NCBI GenBank assembly: GCA_964650695.1
Contig: CAZYVA010000002.1
Span: 4,554 to 68,553 of the forward strand
DNA: 64,000 bases
Origin: CAZYVA01 sp964650695
GTDB lineage: Bacteria; Bacillota; Clostridia; Lachnospirales; Lachnospiraceae
Direction of reading: 5' to 3'
This document shows positions 18,062 to 26,074 of this stretch, in pieces. A model generated the notes under the pieces. The model made no database searches. It was not told where the DNA came from and was given only the letters and a program-made list of their open reading frames with translations. Position 1 is the first letter of the stretch. Each line of letters begins with the position of its first letter. Both the position numbers and the translations under genes were made by a program.

Positions 18062-18090
18062 TTGACAATCAGAAACACGAATGTTATAAT
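18062..18090 (+). promoter_or_regulatory. consensus promoter of the TauE-like permease gene
   Basis: TTGACA (18062-18067), 17-base spacer, TATAAT (18085-18090): a perfect match to the housekeeping consensus. Leaves a leader of about 85 bases before the ATG at 18182. Confidence 0.85.
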
Positions 18091-18181
18091 CAAAAAAAGT
18101 GATATGCAGGAGTTACAATCGGGGGTAGCCGATGCATATTCTGCAACAAACAAATATTTTTACAATCTGGAGGGATGGATT

Positions 18182-19072
18182 ATGTTATTAGCGATTCAAA
18201 TTTTACTTGGCGTCCTTTTTGCCGGCACCGGCATTGGCCTTGTCGTGGATCTTGCGAAGAACCGCATGGACGAAGTGAAGAAAGCGACCGGCAAGCAGTG
18301 GGGGTCCGCTTTTGCGGTAGGTATCATCGCGAACCTGCTTGACACGCTGGGGTGCGGTTCTTATGCCCCGTCGACTTTCATGTATAAGCTTTTCGGGCAG
18401 ATTGATGATATCAATATCCCAGGCACATTGAATGTCGGCGATACGTTCCCGGTTATTTTTGAGGCTTTCATCTTCACGGCTTCCGTGGACTGCGACCCTG
18501 TATTTCTGTGGGTGATGTACATATGCGCGGCTATCGGTTCATTCGGGTTTGCGACCATCGTCACAAAGTGGCCGAGGAATAAGATCCGTTACGCGCTCGG
18601 CGCAGTCATGATCCCGCTCGCGTTGATTATGCTTTGTAAGAATTTAGGAGTTGGTCCTTTTGGAGAGATCGGTACGCTTAGCGGCCTGACCGGCTGGAAG
18701 CTGATTGTGGCGGCAGTGCTTAATATCGTATGGGGCGCGCTGATGGATATTGGATTTGGCCTGTACGCACCGTGTATGGCTACGTGCCTGCTGCTTGGGG
18801 TTGACGCCGTTGTCTGCTTCCCGGTATTCATGGGTTCCTGCGCCTGCTTGATGCCGGCCTGCTCCATTGAGTTTATCAAGACGGGCAGATACGATGCGCC
18901 TCACACGATCGGCAATGCGATTGGCGGATTGATCGGTGTGTTCATCGCCTGGAAGGTTGTTACCAGCCTGCCAATGTTCTGGCTCATCAACCTGATCTGC
19001 GTCGTTCTTCTTTGGACTTCCTATACTTTGATCAGCGCGGCTAATAAAGATAAAAAAGCCGGAGTTGCTTAA
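18182..19072 (+). CDS. TauE/SafE-like membrane permease
   Basis: About 296 residues, highly hydrophobic, with eight or so membrane spans in two homologous halves, the layout of the TauE/SafE (sulfite/organosulfonate exporter) superfamily. Features seen include NLLDTLGCGSYAPSTFMYK in the first half and IGFGLYAPCMATCLLLGVDA in the second, two matching Gly/Pro/Cys motifs. The ATG at 18182 follows GGAGGGATG; TTG/ATG codons further up (18062, 18104) fall in the promoter or leader. Cysteine-rich for a permease (GSCACLMPACS). Closeness to the selenium-dependent proline reductase locus allows a guess at sulfur or selenium compound transport, but nothing proves it. Confidence 0.75.
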   Translation: MLLAIQILLGVLFAGTGIGLVVDLAKNRMDEVKKATGKQWGSAFAVGIIANLLDTLGCGSYAPSTFMYKLFGQIDDINIPGTLNVGDTFPVIFEAFIFTASVDCDPVFLWVMYICAAIGSFGFATIVTKWPRNKIRYALGAVMIPLALIMLCKNLGVGPFGEIGTLSGLTGWKLIVAAVLNIVWGALMDIGFGLYAPCMATCLLLGVDAVVCFPVFMGSCACLMPACSIEFIKTGRYDAPHTIGNAIGGLIGVFIAWKVVTSLPMFWLINLICVVLLWTSYTLISAANKDKKAGVA

Positions 19073-19296
19073 GTGGGAAACCATATACTTGCGATTTCGT
19101 TATGATGCGTTCATGGGTGGCGTCCGCAAGGATGCCATCCATATATTATGGTGTAGGTGTAGGATTCCCGGCGGTGCGGAGCGGGGGGCTCAGGATGCCA
19201 TCCATATAGCAGGGGCCGGGAAGCTTTTGCCCCTGATGATAATACGGGATCCCTGTGCTTTCAGGGAATTTACGGTTATGACAACGGAGATGCAAT

Positions 19297-19836
19297 ATGT
19301 TTATCAATGAATACGTGATGGATCGGAAGCGTTACGACAGATGGGCAACCCCTAAATTCTGGAGGGTTCCTATTTTTTATGTATATTGCTTCGTCTTTCT
19401 CGCCGGGGCGTTCGGATGGATTTATTTCAGGGCTGTGGGCGCTGCCTTAAGATGGCAGTCTTTAGGGGCCTGTCTCACATTTGTCGCTGTATATCGTGGT
19501 ATCTTTTTTAAATGGATGCATACGGACAAGACCTTCCGGGTCACACGCGCGCAGTACTTTGGCGGGAAAAACTGGACATGCCGGGTGATTGTGGGGGAAC
19601 ACAATATTTCCCTGTATATCAATGGGAAGCTGAATAATAAAGTCGAATGGGGGCAGGTGATACGATTTGAGGAGGGAAAGACGTATTTCCGGCTGGCGAC
19701 CGATGAATACCGGGAAGGCGTCATGCTTGATAAAGCCTCTTTCACAGAGGGCGATACGGACAGCTTCCGGCAATGGATGCGGGATAACCGCCCTGATATC
19801 GAGTATGGGCCTGTCGCCCCGATGTTTGATAATTAG
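19297..19836 (+). CDS. YcxB-like two-span membrane protein
   Basis: 179 residues with two adjacent membrane segments (about 24-40 and 48-70) followed by a soluble C-terminal domain: a beta-rich part (NISLYINGKLNNKVEWGQV) and the ending FRQWMRDNRPD, similar to the YcxB-like domain. Function of the family is unknown. GGAG lies eight bases before the ATG. The 224-base stretch before it holds only a short repeated word (AGGATGCCATCCATATA at about 19128 and 19193) and no gene that I can support. Confidence 0.6.
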   Translation: MFINEYVMDRKRYDRWATPKFWRVPIFYVYCFVFLAGAFGWIYFRAVGAALRWQSLGACLTFVAVYRGIFFKWMHTDKTFRVTRAQYFGGKNWTCRVIVGEHNISLYINGKLNNKVEWGQVIRFEEGKTYFRLATDEYREGVMLDKASFTEGDTDSFRQWMRDNRPDIEYGPVAPMFDN

Positions 19837-19942
19837 GACGGTGTTTGATCATCAGGGAATTGCCGCGAAATAACGGATACATGTCCTGCGCAAGCGGCAT
19901 CGTTGTTTCGTGATCATTTCCTGGTTTACAGATAGTAAAGAA

Positions 19943-19972
19943 AGCCCACATGCCATGCGTGGCATGTGGGCT
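19943..19972. terminator. bidirectional terminator between YcxB-like gene and putP
   Basis: Perfect inverted repeat AGCCCACATGCCA / TGGCATGTGGGCT with a four-base loop. TTATTGTTTG follows on the plus strand and TTCTTTACT on the minus strand, so it can end both converging transcripts. Confidence 0.8.
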
Positions 19973-20017
19973 ATGTTATTGTTTGTTATTGTTTGATCCA
20001 GCTTCAGCGCGGAAGCA

Positions 20018-21538
20018 TCAATCCGCATCCGCTGAGGTAGCTTTGTCGAAGATTTCAAGCGCCTTTTTATTCGGCTCATCCGTAAATCTTGCTACGAGAA
20101 ACGCGACGATCATGCTTGCAATGAATCCCGGTACGATTTCGTACACACCGGTAGAGGCGGTAAGCCCGGTCAAAAGCCATCCCAGGTCCACAACAAATCC
20201 TGTAACAACGCCCGCGATTGCCCCTTTGTAGTTGAATCTTCTCCAGAAAAGTGATAAAAGAATGGTTGGCCCAAAGGACGCGCCAAACGCACCCCACGCA
20301 TTTTCCACCATATCCATAATCGCCTGGGCGCCGGAACCCTTGGAATTTGCGATAAAGAATGCAATGATGGAAAGTATAAGGACTAAAATACGTCCGACCA
20401 TCAATGTCTCTTTTTCGGAAGCTTCCTTGCGGAAAAACGGCTTGTATAAATCAGCGGTGAAGGAGCTTGACGCTACAAGCAATTGCGAATCGGCGGTTGA
20501 AATGGACGCCGCGATAATGGCCGCAAGTAACAGCCCGCAGATGAGCGGCGGGAAAAATTTACGTGCCATCACGATAAATACCAGCTTCTGGTTTCCAGCG
20601 GTAAGCAGCTCTTCACCAACGATCATCCTGCCGAAATACGCAACCAGTACCGCTGAAAGAAGTGAGATAACAACCCATACAATGGCCACAACAGAAGATT
20701 TCTTGATCATGGAGGGCTTCTCAATCGACATAAATCTTACCAGAATATGAGGCATACCAAAATAACCAAGCCCCCAGCCAAGCCCGGTGATAATCTCCTG
20801 CCAGCTTGCGCTGAAAAGCCCGCCGCCGAAAGAGCATTGCACAACGGAGCCGGTTGCCGCATCTGTGTATTCATAGACCGTTTCAAGCAAATTCGGATTG
20901 ATCAGGTCGTGGTGCCCGAAAAAGACCACCAGTGGAACGAGCATCAAGGCGAACATCATCAGCATCCCCTGGAAAAAGTCGGTCCAGCATACAGCCGCGA
21001 ATCCACCGAAAAAGGTATATGCAACAATGATGAGCAAAAAGACAATCATGGCAACGGTCGGTGAGATAGACGGGAATAAAAGTTCAAATACAGAAGTCCC
21101 GGCCACAAGGGCAGATGCTACATAAATGGTATAGGCAAATAAAAAAATCAGCGCACATACAAGCTGAAGTGTCCGGGAGTCTGCCGCAAACCGGTTCGTC
21201 AGGTACTGCGGCAAGGTAATAGAATCATCGGCTGCTTTGGAGAATGTGCGAAGCCTCTTTGCGCATAAAATCCAGTTTGCCGCCGTGCCAAGCGCCAGCC
21301 CGATGCCGATCCACATCTGGCCAAAGCCAAATGCAAGGATCGAACCCGGAAGACCCATAAGCAGCCATGCTGACATATCGGAAGCCTGGGCGGAGAGAGC
21401 GGTCACCCATGGCCCCATGGTCCGTCCGCCAAGGAAAAAGTCTTCCGAATCCTTGTTCGACCCGTTGAAGTAGAATACCAGGGCTACGCCAAGCAGGATT
21501 ACGAAATACGCTACAAAAGTAATAATTTCCCAGTTCAT
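20018..21538 (-). CDS. putP: sodium/proline symporter PutP
   Basis: 506 residues, about 13 membrane spans, solute:sodium symporter family. Typical parts are the N-terminal region with GPWVTALSAQASDMSAWLLM, the Na+-site segment, and IAASISTADSQLLVASS near helix 8, both diagnostic of PutP. It would bring in L-proline with Na+; the proline racemase and D-proline reductase genes lie within 10 kb, so its substrate assignment is well supported by context. AAGGAGG before the ATG; own promoter at 21664-21692. Confidence 0.93.
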   Translation of the reverse strand: MNWEIITFVAYFVILLGVALVFYFNGSNKDSEDFFLGGRTMGPWVTALSAQASDMSAWLLMGLPGSILAFGFGQMWIGIGLALGTAANWILCAKRLRTFSKAADDSITLPQYLTNRFAADSRTLQLVCALIFLFAYTIYVASALVAGTSVFELLFPSISPTVAMIVFLLIIVAYTFFGGFAAVCWTDFFQGMLMMFALMLVPLVVFFGHHDLINPNLLETVYEYTDAATGSVVQCSFGGGLFSASWQEIITGLGWGLGYFGMPHILVRFMSIEKPSMIKKSSVVAIVWVVISLLSAVLVAYFGRMIVGEELLTAGNQKLVFIVMARKFFPPLICGLLLAAIIAASISTADSQLLVASSSFTADLYKPFFRKEASEKETLMVGRILVLILSIIAFFIANSKGSGAQAIMDMVENAWGAFGASFGPTILLSLFWRRFNYKGAIAGVVTGFVVDLGWLLTGLTASTGVYEIVPGFIASMIVAFLVARFTDEPNKKALEIFDKATSADAD

Positions 21539-21663
21539 AAAGTTCCTCCTTTTCCTTTATATCATATTAAGCGGCGCCGGAGACATTTATGTAACGCAGA
21601 AAACAGATGATACCCGATGCCAGGGACGTCTATGCCTCCTCCAACGATCCGCTTACAAGATTC

Positions 21664-21737
21664 ATAATAGAGCAATCGGATCTAAAAGTCAATACAGAAA
21701 TTAAAATATCTAATGGTATACATTAAAAGTTTTAATG
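21664..21737 (-). promoter_or_regulatory. putP promoter with upstream palindrome
   Basis: Minus strand: TTGACT (21692-21687), 17 bases, TATTAT (21669-21664). About 30 bases upstream of the -35 lies the perfect palindrome CATTAAAA-G-TTTTAATG (21721-21737), a candidate operator or activator site. Leader to the putP start is about 120 bases. Confidence 0.65.
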
Positions 21738-21883
21738 TTTCGTGCTGAAAAACGTATTTGGGCAAAAATGCCGGAAGCCTGCCCTATCCGTGGAGGATGC
21801 GTATGACTTTGCACAGCGCGGTTTCTGCGGGATAAGAATAGTAACGTTGCTTATGGCTTCCATTACATTTCTTAATGTTTTTA

Positions 21884-21912
21884 TTGCTTATTTCTCCCCA
21901 TTCGTTTATAAT
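21884..21912 (+). promoter_or_regulatory. promoter of the NSS transporter gene
   Basis: TTGCTT (21884-21889), 17-base spacer, TATAAT (21907-21912). Start of transcription near 21919 gives an unusually long leader of about 215 bases. Confidence 0.75.
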
Positions 21913-21938
21913 AAAAGAGTAGCAGTGATCCACTTAGC

Positions 21939-22111
21939 GGTTATCCACATTCTTGATAGAAAATCCTTTAATGGGGAGATTTCCATTTTCAGTGCGCCAA
22001 CACATTTTTCTATATCATAACCTGCTATCCGGATGTGCCGTTGGTTTTCCGGCAGGACATGGCAGAGCATAGCCGCCATGCGCCGCCACATCGGATGGCA
22101 TTGTGGATACC
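21939..22111 (+). promoter_or_regulatory. candidate structured leader RNA of the NSS transporter
   Basis: GGTTATCCACA (21939-21949) can pair with TGTGGATACC (22102-22111), closing a ~170-base domain that ends nine bases before the AAGGAG of the transporter gene. Inside, GATGTG (22032-22037) pairs with CACATC (22087-22092), enclosing two hairpins: CCG..CGG (22038-22052) and CATGGC..GCCATG (22058-22080). A three-way junction next to a ribosome binding site suggests translational control, possibly a riboswitch. It does not match the glycine riboswitch consensus that I know. Confidence 0.5.
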
Positions 22112-22135
22112 TAATGGGAAAGGAGCTGAGTGTTT

Positions 22136-23509
22136 ATGTCAAACAAAACAAATGCAAATTCAACCGCGGAATGGGGATCACGCTTTGGGTACCTGATGGT
22201 AGCGGCCGGCGCGTCTGTGGGACTGGGCAATATCTGGAAGTTCCCATATCTTGCCTACAGGGGCGGCGGCGGCATTTTCATCGTCGTTTATCTGATTGTT
22301 GTTTTCCTGCTGGCACGCCCGATGGTTGAGATGGAGACCGCGATTGGGCGCCACGGCAAATCGGATACCGTTACCGTGTTTGAGAAAATCAACAAGAAAT
22401 GGGGGTTTGTCGGCTGGATTGCCAATATCTGCACCCTGATGATCAATGCTTATTACGTAGTCGTAGGCGGATGGGTGCTGCGTTATGCATGGCAGTTTAT
22501 TACGAGCGGCGATTTCGGCGAGGACGCAAATGTATTCTACCAGAATTTCATCTCTGACCCGGTGCAGCCAATCATCTGGGATATGATTCTCCTCGTCTTC
22601 TGCACGGCGATGCTGATGGCCGGTTTGACCAATTATGTGGAGAAGCTGTCCAAGGTCATTCTCCCCGGATTGGCGGTACTGCTGGTCATCTGCGGCATCT
22701 ACGCCTGCTTTTCCACAGAAGGCGCTGTAGAAGGGCTGAAATATTATCTGGTACCGGATTTCAGTAATTTCACAGTCAAAGTGTTTGCGGACGCCGTCAC
22801 GCAGGTGCTGTTCTCCGTCGGCATTGGCTGGGGGATCTTCACGACGCTGGGTGCAAATGTATCGAAGAGCCAGAATCTGAAAAGCGACGCAATCTTCATT
22901 AGCTGCGCGGATACTTTTGTTGCGATCCTTGCCGGGTTTGTCATTATCCCTTCCGCTTTCGGCGCGGGGATCGACGTCCAGAAGGGACCGTCCCTTATCT
23001 TTGATGTCATGGCGAATATTTTCGGCAACCTGCCAGGCGGGCGACTGATTGGTTCTCTGTTTTTCGTTGCTTTGATTTTCGCGGTCATTTCCTCGCTGTT
23101 CACTTTCATTGAGATTACGGTGCGGACGCTGGAGATCAAGATGAACCTCGGCAGGAAGAAAGCTACAGTCACTACCGCCGTTATTATTGGCGTGTTGAAT
23201 ATCCTTGTCTCCCTTGGTTTTGGGCCGATGAGCGATTTCAAGCTTCCGTGGCCATACGTAGGGCAGATTGACCATTACGGGCTGTATGACTGGTTCGACT
23301 GCTTTTCCGGGTATGTGCTTCTTCCCCTTGGCTGCCTTTTAGTCTGCATCTTCGTGGTGAAGGTCTGGAAATGGGGGCCTTACGAGAAAGAGCTTACCGC
23401 TGATGGCAGGGATGGCAAGCTGACGGCATGGGATAAGGTCAGCGCGGTTGTCATTGTCCCATTATGCATGGTCATTGTCCTTCTGAATGTATTTGGGGTC
23501 ATTAAATAA
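22136..23509 (+). CDS. neurotransmitter:sodium symporter (NSS) family transporter
   Basis: About 457 residues with 11-12 membrane spans. The N-terminus WGSRFGYLMVAAGASVGLGN followed by IWKFPYLAYRGGGG is the NSS signature that forms the Na1/Na2 and substrate sites, and the unwound helix-6 region (VLFSVGIGWGIF) is present. Family members in bacteria carry amino acids (for example tryptophan, tyrosine, leucine, alanine, glycine) with Na+. The ATG at 22136 has AAGGAG ten bases before it; GTG at 22130 is an alternative. Divergent from putP and followed by a bidirectional terminator. The substrate cannot be read from the sequence. Confidence 0.9.
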   Translation: MSNKTNANSTAEWGSRFGYLMVAAGASVGLGNIWKFPYLAYRGGGGIFIVVYLIVVFLLARPMVEMETAIGRHGKSDTVTVFEKINKKWGFVGWIANICTLMINAYYVVVGGWVLRYAWQFITSGDFGEDANVFYQNFISDPVQPIIWDMILLVFCTAMLMAGLTNYVEKLSKVILPGLAVLLVICGIYACFSTEGAVEGLKYYLVPDFSNFTVKVFADAVTQVLFSVGIGWGIFTTLGANVSKSQNLKSDAIFISCADTFVAILAGFVIIPSAFGAGIDVQKGPSLIFDVMANIFGNLPGGRLIGSLFFVALIFAVISSLFTFIEITVRTLEIKMNLGRKKATVTTAVIIGVLNILVSLGFGPMSDFKLPWPYVGQIDHYGLYDWFDCFSGYVLLPLGCLLVCIFVVKVWKWGPYEKELTADGRDGKLTAWDKVSAVVIVPLCMVIVLLNVFGVIK

Positions 23510-23606
23510 TGATGAGGCTTGCGGGAAGTGCGCAGCATGTAGCTGTGTAGCAAAAGCTGGTATCGTCAAATAACAGGATTTAGGATGATGTACATGGGGA
23601 TATGGT

Positions 23607-23657
23607 AAAAAAGGAAATGCCGCTGTGTGGTTGGGACGACAGCGGCATTTCCTTTTT
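23607..23657. terminator. bidirectional terminator between NSS transporter and prdE
   Basis: AAAAAAGGAAATGCCGCTGT pairs with ACAGCGGCATTTCCTTTTT, a 19-bp stem with A-rich and T-rich flanks, working in both directions. Confidence 0.92.
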
Positions 23658-23660
23658 CTG

Positions 23661-24140
23661 TTATTTTCCCTGTTGGTCTTTCTGGCGCATCTTCAGCTTC
23701 AGAAGCGCTTTCGCTTTCAGGCAGTCAAGCTTCACCATGTTATTTTCCCCGACTACATCCGTTTCTGTGCCGTCGTCACTTTTATTGATGTCAACGATCC
23801 CGTCCAGGTAATCGTTGACAACGACGAATTTGGCGACCGTGCCGGAAAAATTCAGGCCAGTCACCGGGATGCCCCGGATGCCTAGCTGCTCACAGGTATT
23901 TGTATAGTCCACGTCGCTGTTGCCCCAGCCGTCCGAGGAAAGGATGACCCCATCCGCCCTCATGCACTCCGCAGCGATCGCTGCCCTCGTGCCTACCAGC
24001 ATTTTTTCTTTATTTCCGTCCGGGGTTCCCACAAACATCACGCCCATCAAATCCAGATCCGTATCCTCCGCTACCACATCCAAAAGCGGGTCGCGGAAAT
24101 GATGGAGCGTCGTCTCCTTTGTCGATGGTCCAATTCCCAT
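23661..24140 (-). CDS. prdE: PrdE, homologue of the pyruvoyl-bearing half of PrdA
   Basis: 159 residues. It aligns with PrdA from Cys411 onward: PrdE starts MGIGPSTKE where PrdA has LTCIGPASKE, and both share DL.GV.FVGTP, the GIRGIPV/GMRGIPV segment and DNNKS/DINKS. The cysteine that becomes the pyruvoyl group in PrdA is a glycine here, so PrdE should not carry the cofactor. A second PrdA cysteine (in GMSYCAVQG) is Ser (GLNFSGTVA). PrdE proteins are part of clostridial prd operons with an unsettled role. Preceded by GGAGGAAGAGG and the diverged intergenic repeat. Confidence 0.88.
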   Translation of the reverse strand: MGIGPSTKETTLHHFRDPLLDVVAEDTDLDLMGVMFVGTPDGNKEKMLVGTRAAIAAECMRADGVILSSDGWGNSDVDYTNTCEQLGIRGIPVTGLNFSGTVAKFVVVNDYLDGIVDINKSDDGTETDVVGENNMVKLDCLKAKALLKLKMRQKDQQGK

Positions 24141-24157
24141 AATTCCTCTTCCTCCTA

Positions 24158-24234
24158 CTATGAAACTTGCGAAATTTGCCTTGTCAGGCCCGATAGGGCG
24201 TGAGAAGGCTTCGTTACGACCTACCAGTAAACCC
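24158..24234 (-). repeat. intergenic repeat before prdE, relative of the ntpF-ntpI element
   Basis: On the minus strand the order AGGGTTTAC, GTAACGAAGC, CTTCTCACGCCCT, CGGGCCTGACAA, AAGTTTCAT follows that of the repeat before ntpI (8973-9086), with substitutions and a small insertion. As there, it ends directly at the ribosome binding site of the next gene. Confidence 0.65.
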
Positions 24235-24265
24235 TAAAGCTTCCCACCGTTGTGCTGCCGCCGGG

Positions 24266-25039
24266 TTACTGCATGGAATGCAAGATACCGTCCCGATATT
24301 CATTTGGCGTAACAATGATGGGCATATTGCCCATATCTATAATCGAACGTCCGCCCTCTACACCAGACGGCTCGTCCGCGAAAAGGTGCATGTCGTACAT
24401 CGCCCCTTGCCCGGCGATCTGCTTGATGATCAGCACACGCTTCCTCCCCGGCCTTACCACATCATAGTATTCGTGGCGTTCCGTACATTTGTCCCCTTTA
24501 AACTTCTTCATTTGCATGCGGTATTCCTGGATGAATTTATCGCAGAGCATATGAGCTTCCGTTGGGCCTGGACGTTCCTGCCCCATGCCTGCCGCGAGCG
24601 TCACGTCAAAAGAGATAATGATATCGTCGTCTCCCGGCGTCCCCGCGCGGTTCAGGTAAAGCTGGTCTTTCAGATTGCCTTCCGACGACCCAAATTCATG
24701 GCACTGCTTTCCATTGACGTCCACGCCGGTGAGCATCACATATACACCGGTAACTGTATGGGTGATGCCCTCGCCGATTTTTCCAAGGACCTTTGTCGAG
24801 ATCGGAATAATATCCATGATCGTGTTCGTCCACCTGTCATGCTCCCCCGGCTTGATGATCTGAACGTCGATTTTCTTGATATATTCCGCACCCGCCGCAA
24901 GAGATTCTACCTTCTCTTTGCTGACTGTCATGCGTCCATCAATGCCAATCTTGTTCTCATCGCCCCATTCAACATCCGTCATATGGAACGATTTGATCAC
25001 CAGACGCCGCAGCTTCTTTACATCATCTGCCATATCCAC
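24266..25039 (-). CDS. prdD: PrdD, homologue of the N-terminal half of PrdA
   Basis: 257 residues. It matches PrdA from about residue 160 to 410: shared segments include EFGSSEGNL/EFGSSEGYL, GAM(Y/H)D, and RRPGKKK/VRPGRKR. Its last residues (EYRDGILHSMQ) coincide with PrdA's EVLDGCIHALT, i.e. PrdD stops exactly where PrdA is cut. It lacks PrdA's N-terminal 150 residues and Pro/Ala linker. Together prdD and prdE look like a split, non-cleaving paralogue of prdA. It has its own promoter downstream of the prdB terminator. Confidence 0.9.
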   Translation of the reverse strand: MDMADDVKKLRRLVIKSFHMTDVEWGDENKIGIDGRMTVSKEKVESLAAGAEYIKKIDVQIIKPGEHDRWTNTIMDIIPISTKVLGKIGEGITHTVTGVYVMLTGVDVNGKQCHEFGSSEGNLKDQLYLNRAGTPGDDDIIISFDVTLAAGMGQERPGPTEAHMLCDKFIQEYRMQMKKFKGDKCTERHEYYDVVRPGRKRVLIIKQIAGQGAMYDMHLFADEPSGVEGGRSIIDMGNMPIIVTPNEYRDGILHSMQ

Positions 25040-25059
25040 ACCTCCATGAGCATTAAAAT

Positions 25060-25111
25060 GTTATCGTGATAACTTTTTCCTTATTATACACCAAAATGCC
25101 TTAAATGCCAA
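25060..25111 (-). promoter_or_regulatory. prdDE promoter with leader palindrome
   Basis: Minus strand: TTGGCA (25111-25106), 17 bases, TATAAT (25088-25083). Just after it, near the transcription start, is the palindrome GTTATC-AC-GATAAC (25073-25060), a candidate operator. This means prdD and prdE can be expressed apart from prdA-prdB. Confidence 0.75.
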
Positions 25112-25243
25112 CTGCGTATGACTATGAGTGACTCAACCCGTAAACCTCCAGTGATTATTCGAACTCAGGAATGCCCATTCCAGGCGTTCACGTAAGAAGG
25201 AGATTCAGGACGTGGCGCTGCCACAGCGTGGCATACAATGTTT

Positions 25244-25275
25244 AGAAAAGGGGCAGATGCTTCATCTGCCCCTTT
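25244..25275 (-). terminator. terminator after prdB
   Basis: On the minus strand GGGGCAGATG-AAG-CATCTGCCCC followed by TTTTCTAAA: a 10-bp perfect stem with a T run, about 70 bases after the prdB stop. Confidence 0.88.
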
Positions 25276-25346
25276 CCCATCATCCTGCCTGCTTCATCCT
25301 CTTTGCTGGCCGGACACAGCCGCCAGCCTGGATAGCGTCCAGGAAA

Positions 25347-26072
25347 CTAAATCTTAGCTACATACTCAAATGGCAGTGGAACAATCTTTCCAGGCGTCTG
25401 GATTTCAACCAACTGCTCAAGGGTAGCTTTTACGATCTGCGTTTGCTGTTCAACGTTGTGGGGGCCACCTGCATTTGCGCCCATCGGAACCAACGGGGCA
25501 ACTGCACGGGGCGTGCCGGTCTGACGTACAACCGGCGGAAGGGCTGCGATAATGATAGTCGGGATCCCTGCTGCTTCAATCGCTCTCTGCACCAATACTG
25601 CAGAGCGGTGGCAGGTCCCTCACCCGGCTGTGAGGATCACGCCGTCCACATCCTCTTCCTTGAACATCTGCGCAATCGCGGGGCCAGTCTCGCCTTTGAA
25701 CTTCTCCTGGTTTCCGCCGCCGCCCATGAATCCAGCATGTACAGGGGCGCACTGACGGATAAAGCCCTCCGCTGCCAGCTCGTGGAGCCTGTCGATAGGG
25801 AACATGCAGTTGATATCTTTATTGACATCACTGTTATCATATCCACCGTGGGATACCATCAAATCTTCAGATGGCGTCGTATTTTCAATCTTCCTCCAGG
25901 TGGAGTCGCCCGCAAGGTTGAACCTCTCCTGGCTCTTTTTATGAACACCTGCCGCCGTCGCAAGAGCGATAGACATATCTTTCAGCTCTTTTGTTACAGG
26001 AGTCCATACTGACGGTGGAGTAATCGGTACGAATATTTCAGATTGTAAACCTTTAACAACCGTTAAACTCAT
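25347..26072 (-). CDS. prdB: D-proline reductase selenoprotein subunit PrdB
   Basis: 241 residues if the in-frame TGA at 25622-25620 is read as selenocysteine: the frame runs VILTAG-Sec-GTCHRSAVL, matching the active-site region of PrdB. Ordinary gene calling would split it here. The codon is followed after 12 bases by a stable hairpin (25607-25581), and a selenocysteine tRNA gene lies 4 kb away, so recoding is well supported. PrdB with the pyruvoyl subunit of PrdA reduces D-proline to 5-aminovalerate in Stickland metabolism. Starts two bases after the small gene upstream, with GGAGG before the ATG; a terminator follows. Confidence 0.96.
25581..25607 (-). promoter_or_regulatory. bacterial SECIS hairpin in prdB
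   Basis: On the mRNA strand CGC-TCTGCA (stem), GTATTGG (loop) and TGCAGA-GA-GCG (stem with a two-base bulge). It begins 12 bases after the UGA codon, the right distance for SelB-dependent selenocysteine insertion, and the loop carries a G-U pair of the expected kind. Confidence 0.8.
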
Positions 26073-26074
26073 TT

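Noticed and set aside
21742..22020. 92-codon frame before the NSS transporter
   Set aside because: It overlaps the promoter and leader, has no ribosome binding site and no similarity that I can see.
21939..22111. Glycine riboswitch before the NSS transporter
   Set aside because: The conserved glycine-aptamer core segments are not found; pairing pattern differs.
24200..25069. 289-codon frame antisense to prdD
   Set aside because: Shadow of prdD, no ribosome binding site or known domain.
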